Made by a program: the position numbers and the translations under genes
Source: Candidatus Thermoplasmatota archaeon
GTDB taxonomy: Archaea > Thermoplasmatota > E2 > DHVEG-1
Length of the DNA: 37,161 nucleotides
Direction: 5' to 3'
Assembly: GCA_029907305.1 (NCBI GenBank)
Contig: JARYMC010000002.1
Coordinates: forward strand, 1 to 37,161
Shown: positions 34,001 through 37,161 of the stretch, one piece after another
Layout of the letters: each line of letters begins with the position of its first letter
Numbering within the stretch: the first letter of the stretch is position 1
Notes under the pieces: generated by a model
What the model was told of the DNA's origin: nothing
Database searches by the model: none
The model's input: only the letters and a program-made list of their open reading frames with translations

Positions 34001-34945
34001 AATTGGAACTTTGAACCCAAGGAAGGCATCTTGGGACCTAATAAAAGCCAGATAGTTAACTTCTCATTCACACTCACATCACAAGATACACCTGGGGACT
34101 ACGATACTCCTGGAATAATTTTCTATGATAGAAATAATACTGATGTAAAAGATGTTGTAAAAATTCATATTTATTACGGCTTAGTAGAGCTTTTCCCAGT
34201 ATATGATACAGTTTACTTTATTAAAAAAGACTCCAACACAACATTAGATGATGTATTTTGGGTAATTAGCAACCGCTTTGAAACATTAGACTGGGAAATC
34301 AAGAGTGTTTCAATTACAGAAGGTAATCAATCTGACTTCGAATATGGGTTCAAACCCTCAAGCGGAACTTTACCTCCAAACAATTCCTTCGCTGGTGTTG
34401 ACCTATGGATAAATGCTAACGAACAATTTACAGGGTGCACAATGAAAGTAAAAGTTCAGAGGAAAAACGATGTTTATGATTATGATAACGTCACAATTAT
34501 AATAAAAGCAGTAAAACCTGACAAATTACAAAATTATATCTCACCAGATAGTCACGATGAATCAGACTGGATTAGAGAGGATTATGCATACGATGAAATG
34601 CCAATTTTAACATGGGCTGTATACAAAGAACTAGGTGTGAATGGATGGTCTGATCCTCTAACTCTAAAAAAGAATGCACCGATAAATATCGACGGTTTTA
34701 AAATCCGTGCACGAAAAGAAACACATCTTGATCAGATGGAAATAAAATTCTATAACGGTGCTAACCAAGTTGGGTCTACATTAACTTACACCGATTGGCT
34801 AAATAGAGATTGGAAAGACGTTGAACTCAACAGTCCATTACTTGTCGATAAAGTAGTTATAAGATTCCATGAGGACGCCCCTCTAACAGGATTCTGGGTA
34901 CACCGAGCATTTGTATACGAGTTTTATTTCATACAAGAACCATAA
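28064..34945 (+). CDS. Giant secreted multi-domain surface protein, 2293 aa
   Basis: A signal peptide is predicted to end at Ala43 (STVFA). Residues 37-170 come from the DNA cassette shared with giant gene 1, including the DVDGDGKKDV calcium-type loop; weaker similarity runs to about 260. Two bacterial Ig-like domains follow (about 465-560 and 564-666; IVNPKDGDEV, GEHTISAISIDEGG, LHTISVKSYDG). Residues 670-1760 are a long degenerate beta-strand array with units such as KGRASFNL, GSAEINVKL and LLIGINGSWH. A glutamine-rich linker (1762-1780) leads to a PKD-like domain (1830-1925), an Ig/CARDB-like region (1927-2150) and a C-terminal beta domain (2151-2293) resembling a carbohydrate-binding jelly roll. 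Sequons are abundant. No membrane anchor is visible. An AAGGGA site precedes ATG. Function unknown; structural or adhesive role inferred. Confidence 0.8.
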   Translation: MGKNTTINMRLGYIINKHTPAKFISILMVFLMVSTVFSSTVFAEKPVDKIKEKVTEIIGKISDKAKELVQEITDRGSDNPLMGSVFREMSLFKRESILSLVTNYNGTVKSTRFRLFLPTVLDVDGDGKKDVRVWVFRRPGVDFSPPAVCLKTTLVVRRLNDDIKSGPFEIYLDYTPKIVSKLLKTSLPNFRIGYQTPDGKEVPKTCIVTHKSIPHLIYPRLQTTHRVGINPVSIVGKSDSQLNLLFSIVNETDESKLTIQVNHSPAVKNEISFSLKKEHFVRLRGRTIDIIRQNVVDSNVTLLIKDIIGNDEGSLSIKNIPKQISLSWLLGIRNGYIDINTYGYGTGNVEATVNNALKVGFIPETGLDFHLGWRTPGIRKIKKGVDSDITFNTYGSAVLSNLYMFVPDSINLTASLLSLKLGVKSEVGGFVLKPFGADNLLVNVTNAEVTLKDCNVDFKIPETPDKPKVSIVNPKDGDEVEKTIIISGITVPADKKIKMVQIWIDDGEKINLSVDADGNWSYGWNTLGLVPNGEHTISAISIDEGGKVSDEDKVTITVNNEGGNWYPTVDIKSPYNLQLVSGVVYVNGTASDKNNDPLKVYLDIKNILDKSVIGGEIELAVDKSGRWSYKWDTSKLTAGLHTISVKSYDGKDYTVNPVSIYVWVKIKSALDFTLADASINVTNFALKLDITGKDISQVEVSSLKASGNGYLSTGETFSVGGLGVLDVKDAYISLINKTGVTTKPLDNLSVYFDGQGSLELSKEEISLGFDASIYLHVDEAFGIENSTLGLKGRASAKIKFDKSGCTIGDEDNFDVNITDLVFKVDKKIDISAKRISANGTGDISITGKKITLSSSSIKSDVDELSVYTDLGVFSVSGKLNQNKYGEITFEFIDLFNFKMSYNGYADMVITDFKFKVNSSKGNATVSAKSVNVEPEGHAEFSYYKDELDIISCIDVIGITLDDLLLGFNDSFYGPFDLRWDGSACFTLTSDVLIEHGSDWIRITIGGKGRASFNLHTTIKINEYKGYLNADMSLTNGNEKFVVYLYNLKSNNKGFNIYGSAVLNLELFELYLENSTTNETLVNISIVNLKASFDMNSSGGKNGDEGRILFNLKEAGVALENGHIFINIAGQYCFSLAGLVSISTSVGTSGAIEVIWNESGLKIFEVDFDSYTNVSIENLRFRYIKYIKGSSAEPSEVKTDIKLSAEKILINKNSKFVITSDYINIKINPSDYNTLPTKENPDTKEFTGVLLEDFYLNATLSNYTGAEIDIGSLKITSSIDIYYDGNISIKGSGHITGDDIFICAGVKYDVNFLFISVDIDSLDVYAQGTAEVTVKDKNISLYGYGDHTDISLVNADVNLIFSELYMFLTLKELNIQYTGSAEINVKLDNSGLVAKATLFDDNAYITIKTLWAYISFVGAEIRLDDVLIYGDTTITLDLTSEVFVTIHTDETITIRAVLISLYFIDGPLNIRLYGVSNNAVAGGSSFSIGVDALSNLLIGINGSWHINGLCINKIGPVKNIDVAGEISPLIIGFEPSFTFIRFEGTVIRPTSLYLELTTFGGISFDLNPGIFSVAFDLGESFGILAYSESYLTVNLIHPLLTCVPIKLKGLVEIYGFTVSISENEDEVDEILSIVYLKLNGELEIANRWNINGSCTVSSLSIEYTGNYFTDMLLRSNIDCYGTLYITRWNHWRIAIDGELHLSPRSFIFDDSSNEVIIESSEALVTINQITQQININTINGENIEIYANGQIVINGNQVPAMGATQNQEVQQQAQQQVQQILENILPGILWIWIWRPFQQDWMRVWPINPQNDPPLIKGVVTLLTRHDLDNALDNIKIIPGDKVNFTAWLLPGQEKNESSDHYTFSFDFGEGNTSVVNISKSVKLIRVHPSLEPKYLVPGTYTATVTVTDGSLEIASPTTIINVVEEYLDVEETLNEFDYEKIRNQTVVHGYFTVKNIANESCSNYMLHWNMSIPEIPFGSNWNFEPKEGILGPNKSQIVNFSFTLTSQDTPGDYDTPGIIFYDRNNTDVKDVVKIHIYYGLVELFPVYDTVYFIKKDSNTTLDDVFWVISNRFETLDWEIKSVSITEGNQSDFEYGFKPSSGTLPPNNSFAGVDLWINANEQFTGCTMKVKVQRKNDVYDYDNVTIIIKAVKPDKLQNYISPDSHDESDWIREDYAYDEMPILTWAVYKELGVNGWSDPLTLKKNAPINIDGFKIRARKETHLDQMEIKFYNGANQVGSTLTYTDWLNRDWKDVELNSPLLVDKVVIRFHEDAPLTGFWVHRAFVYEFYFIQEP
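28170..28575 (+). repeat. 406-bp direct repeat, copy 2
   Basis: Identical by reading to 22873-23278, offset 5297 bp, same strand and same reading frame. It encodes residues 37-170 of giant protein 2. Flanking bases differ immediately on both sides (A versus G before, T versus C after). Recombination between copies would delete 5297 bp and fuse the start of giant gene 1 to the body of giant gene 2 in frame. Confidence 0.9.
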
Positions 34946-34991
34946 TGTGATACCATATTACTATAACCAAAAAAATAAAACCTAATCAACC

Positions 34992-35005
34992 TCTTTTATT
35001 TTTTC
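34992..35005 (+). terminator. T-rich terminator-like tract after giant gene 2
   Basis: A tract of mostly T (TCTTTTATTTTTTCC region) begins about 47 nt after the TAA of giant gene 2. Archaeal RNA polymerase often stops at such tracts without a hairpin. No stem is evident before it. Confidence 0.35.
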
Positions 35006-35059
35006 CATAATTTGAGAAAAAACATTATTAACCACATAATTCTATCTGCAAACCATGGT

Positions 35060-35128
35060 TGATAAAAAGAAAAAAAAGAAAGAAACAAAAAAGAAATACT
35101 ATTACTACAGCAAAAAAGAAAAAAAAGT
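35060..35128 (-). terminator. T-rich terminator-like tract after the primase gene
   Basis: On the minus strand this segment is a series of T-runs (A-runs on the plus strand) starting about 10 nt after the primase stop codon. It is the likely termination zone for that gene. The plus-strand frame across it (35055-35135) would encode a 26-residue lysine/tyrosine peptide, best explained as a by-product of the A-runs. Confidence 0.45.
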
Positions 35129-35136
35129 ACAATAAA

Positions 35137-35922
35137 CTAAAAATACCTAGGCAGAGCATCAACACTGGGATCAAAACCATAAACCTCAGATTTCTTAAGC
35201 GGCGTAACAACCCTACTAGAAACACCATTCAAACTAAAAGGCAAACGAATAAGCCGCATCTCACCACTAGTAACAAAACTATCAATACCAAAACCCTTAT
35301 ACTTCTCAGCAATACGCTTACGTTTCTCACGAGAAAACTTTATAGTATCCCTATCAAAAACATGAATATGAAAACCACGACCAGAAAAAACAATACGAAC
35401 ATCACTATAATTCTCGCATAAGATATCATACATTTTTAGTACATTCTCACGTGTAATCTCAAAAGCTTTTTCACAAAAAGAAAGACCCGAACCTTTTTTC
35501 ATCCTTTTTTCAAGCGAACCATGAATAGGGCAGTCAACGTTCTCTGGATCAAAATCAAAAGCTAGCTCCTGACCAATAAAATTACTCCAACCCCAATACT
35601 TCCTGAGATTAAAAGAGTGACACAAAGAAAAATCTTTGTAATAGTTACGATCATAATAAATTCCCTCAGGTAAAAACTTGTTAATCCAATGCATAACATC
35701 ATTTAAATTCCTATATTTATCAATAATCAAAGGCTCGTTCCTATCACTTTTATATTCTGCAGGATAAATGTTTGAATGACGACCTATAACAACAGCATAA
35801 ACAAGTTTCCTACCAACCCAGTCACGTGCTTTCCTTAGATTAAAATCGCTGTAAAACTTTTTTCGTTCCTCCAAAGTAGAGGGTTGCATACCATATGGTA
35901 GATCCATAAGCAAATAAAACAT
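35137..35922 (-). CDS. Compact PriS-like archaeo-eukaryotic primase
   Basis: This 261-residue protein shows the core motifs of the DNA primase small subunit: TLEERKKFY near the start (16-24), QELAFDFDPEN (118-128) with the metal-binding Asp123/Asp125 pair, VFSGRGFHIHV (178-188) and MRLIRLPFSLNG (222-233), ending with FDPSVDALPRYF like the FNPFKHAVPKF of Pyrococcus PriS. Cys131, His134 and Cys150 could be part of a zinc site. Standard archaeal PriS is about 350-400 residues; the ~100-residue helical insertion between the last two motifs is absent, so this is a minimal form. It may be a PriS-like paralogue rather than the replicative subunit. ATG 35922 lies about 35 nt after a TATA box; ATG 35889 (MQPSTLEER) is an alternative start. 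Confidence 0.8.
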   Translation of the reverse strand: MFYLLMDLPYGMQPSTLEERKKFYSDFNLRKARDWVGRKLVYAVVIGRHSNIYPAEYKSDRNEPLIIDKYRNLNDVMHWINKFLPEGIYYDRNYYKDFSLCHSFNLRKYWGWSNFIGQELAFDFDPENVDCPIHGSLEKRMKKGSGLSFCEKAFEITRENVLKMYDILCENYSDVRIVFSGRGFHIHVFDRDTIKFSREKRKRIAEKYKGFGIDSFVTSGEMRLIRLPFSLNGVSSRVVTPLKKSEVYGFDPSVDALPRYF

Positions 35923-35953
35923 GCTTAGCTTTTTAATTGTTCGCTTAATAGTA

Positions 35954-35961
35954 TTATATAA
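35954..35961 (-). promoter_or_regulatory. TATA box of the primase gene
   Basis: TTATATAA, symmetrical on both strands, lies about 35 nt before ATG 35922 when read on the minus strand, predicting a leader of only about 8-10 nt. It supports the longer start over the internal ATG at 35889. Confidence 0.45.
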
Positions 35962-36055
35962 TAATATACACTGCTATTTACAAAAAAAAAGCTATTGCTT
36001 TTTAATTTTTATTTTTCAAACAAAAACCAACTTCTGGCGAAAAATATTTGTATAA

Positions 36056-36070
36056 CCTTTATATATAAGT
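36056..36070 (+). promoter_or_regulatory. rRNA promoter TATA box
   Basis: A TTTATATATAAGT element about 250 nt before the 16S rRNA start is the strongest TATA box in the spacer. It predicts transcription from about 36088-36095, which coincides with the first arm of the leader stem. The ~130 nt between the primase gene and this box is AT-rich and shows nothing else. Confidence 0.5.
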
Positions 36071-36089
36071 ATTATATACCTTCTAAAAT

Positions 36090-36316
36090 CTCAAAACCCA
36101 GACATTTCCGGTCTGACCCATGAGAATAGGTTATCTTACTATCTATGACTGGGTCGTTTCAGATCTGGGTTACAAAAAAAAATGGATGTGGAGGTTCAAG
36201 AAAAAGCAACACACCCCTTAGGGGGACTTGCGCTCTCTTGAATCTGACGATCGACGTATGTTGGTGTAATTTTTGATCTACCCACCAATTCCTAAAAAAA
36301 ATTTAAGTGTGCATTG
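36090..36316 (+). other. Structured 5' leader of the rRNA transcript
   Basis: The leader holds nested inverted repeats: AACCCAGA (36095-36102) with TCTGGGTT (36164-36171) and GACCCA (36115-36120) with TGGGTC (36150-36155). A competing small hairpin is CAGAC (36099-36103) with GTCTG (36111-36115). Further on, AGGTTCAAGA (36192-36201) pairs with TCTTGAATCT (36236-36245) around a CCCC-TTA-GGGG tip. The long pre-16S processing stem would need the region after 16S, which is outside the window. Confidence 0.5.
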
Positions 36317-37161
36317 ATTCTGGTTGATCCTGCCAGAGGTCACCGCTATTGGGATTCGATTAAGCCATGCGAGTCGTGAGGGTTCGGCCCTCGGCTGACG
36401 GCTCAGTAACACGTGGATAATCTGCCCTTAGGTGGAGGATAACCTCGGGAAACTGAGAATAAAACTCCATAGATCTAGGAGGCTGGAATGCACCTAGATC
36501 AAAAGCTTCGGCGCCTAAGGATGAGTCTGCGGACTATCAGGTTGTAGTCAGGGTAACGACCTGACTAGCCTACGACGGATACGGGTTGTGAGAGCAATAA
36601 CCCGGAGATGATATCTGAGACACGATATCAGGCCCTACGGGGCGCAGCAGGCGCGAAAACTTCGCAATGTGCGAAAGCACGACGAGGGAATCCCAAGTGC
36701 TGGCTCGTTAGAGTCAGCTGTTTCTATGTCTAAAAAGCATAGAGAGTAAGGGCTGGGTAAGACGGGTGCCAGCCGCCGCGGTAATACCTGCAGCTCGAGT
36801 GGTGGCCGCTATTATTGGGCCTAAAACGTCCGTAGCCGGTTTACTAAATGCCTAGGTAAATTGTATGGCTTAACCATACGAATTCTGGGTAGACTGGTAA
36901 ACTCGAGACCGGGAGAAGCTAGAGGTACTCCTGGGGTAGAGGTGAAATTCTGTAATCCTAGGGGGACCACCAGTGGCGAAGGCGTCTAGCTAGAACGGGT
37001 TTGACGGTAAGGGACGAAGCCCTGGGGCGCAAACGGGATTAGATACCCCGGTAGTCCAGGGTGTAAACGCTGCTTGCTTGATGTTGGTTGAGCTCCGAGC
37101 CCAATCAGTGTCGGAGAGAAGTTGTTAAGCAAGCTGCCTGGGAAGTACGGTCGCAAGACTG
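36317..37161 (+). rRNA. 16S ribosomal RNA, 5' part (cut by window end)
   Basis: The archaeal 16S 5' end ATTCTGGTTGATCCTGCC begins at about 36317. Universal landmarks follow in order: GGCTGACGGCTCAGTAACACGTGG, ACGGGGCGCAGCAGGCGCGA (archaeal 340 region), GGTGCCAGCCGCCGCGGTAA (515 region), GAGGTGAAATTCT and GGATTAGATACCC (787 region). The window ends near E. coli position ~895, so roughly the first 845 nt are present. The 340 and 515 region sequences are archaeal rather than bacterial. Linkage to 23S cannot be judged. Confidence 0.97.

Noticed and set aside
35055-35135. 26-codon plus-strand ORF encoding a lysine- and tyrosine-rich peptide
   Set aside because: The lysines come from A-runs that are the T-rich terminator of the converging primase gene; no ribosome-binding site is seen.

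Overview
The window is archaeal DNA, most likely from a low-GC member of the Euryarchaeota and probably Thermoplasmatota-like (my inference). The evidence is an archaeal 16S rRNA 5' end at the right edge, archaeal isoprenoid genes (isopentenyl phosphate kinase, type 2 IPP isomerase, geranylgeranyl-PP synthase), archaeal GluRS, elongation factor 1-beta, a primase of the archaeo-eukaryotic class, and TATA boxes about 26-30 nt before several start codons. It looks like ordinary chromosome. I saw no CRISPR array, tRNA, intact transposase or phage gene.

Region 1 (1-7820) is a glycogen cluster. A small protein made of two winged-helix repeats is followed on the same strand by two glycogen-synthase-like GT-B enzymes flanking a GH57 enzyme, then a GH133-type debranching enzyme. 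A short alpha-glucan phosphorylase converges on the debranching gene. Together they cover synthesis, trimming and phosphorolysis of a storage alpha-glucan. Region 2 (7948-14272) holds a small four-cysteine protein, then a tight operon for lipid precursors (IPK, Fni, GGPP synthase) ending in GluRS, a membrane-anchored double winged-helix regulator, and a converging pair encoding a zinc ribbon and aEF-1beta.

Region 3 (14314-21450) is a surface-glycoconjugate neighbourhood: a flippase-like LPG-synthase-TM protein, a four-helix membrane protein overlapping a radical SAM enzyme, a GT4 glycosyltransferase, a GT-C-like membrane transferase and an MJ1255/MurG-like transferase. A pyrF of the long 'subfamily 2' type follows at 21543.

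Region 4 (22356-34945) is the most unusual part. Two very large secreted proteins (1549 and 2293 residues), rich in N-glycosylation sequons, flank a small secreted PKD protein. Their N-terminal regions share a 406-bp stretch (22873-23278 and 28170-28575) that I read as identical at the nucleotide level, while the sequence on both sides has diverged. The stretch is in frame in both genes, so recombination would yield an intact fused gene. This suggests gene conversion or cassette exchange between surface proteins. Region 5 (35137-37161) carries a compact PriS-like primase on the minus strand, then the rRNA promoter, a structured leader and the first ~845 nt of 16S rRNA.
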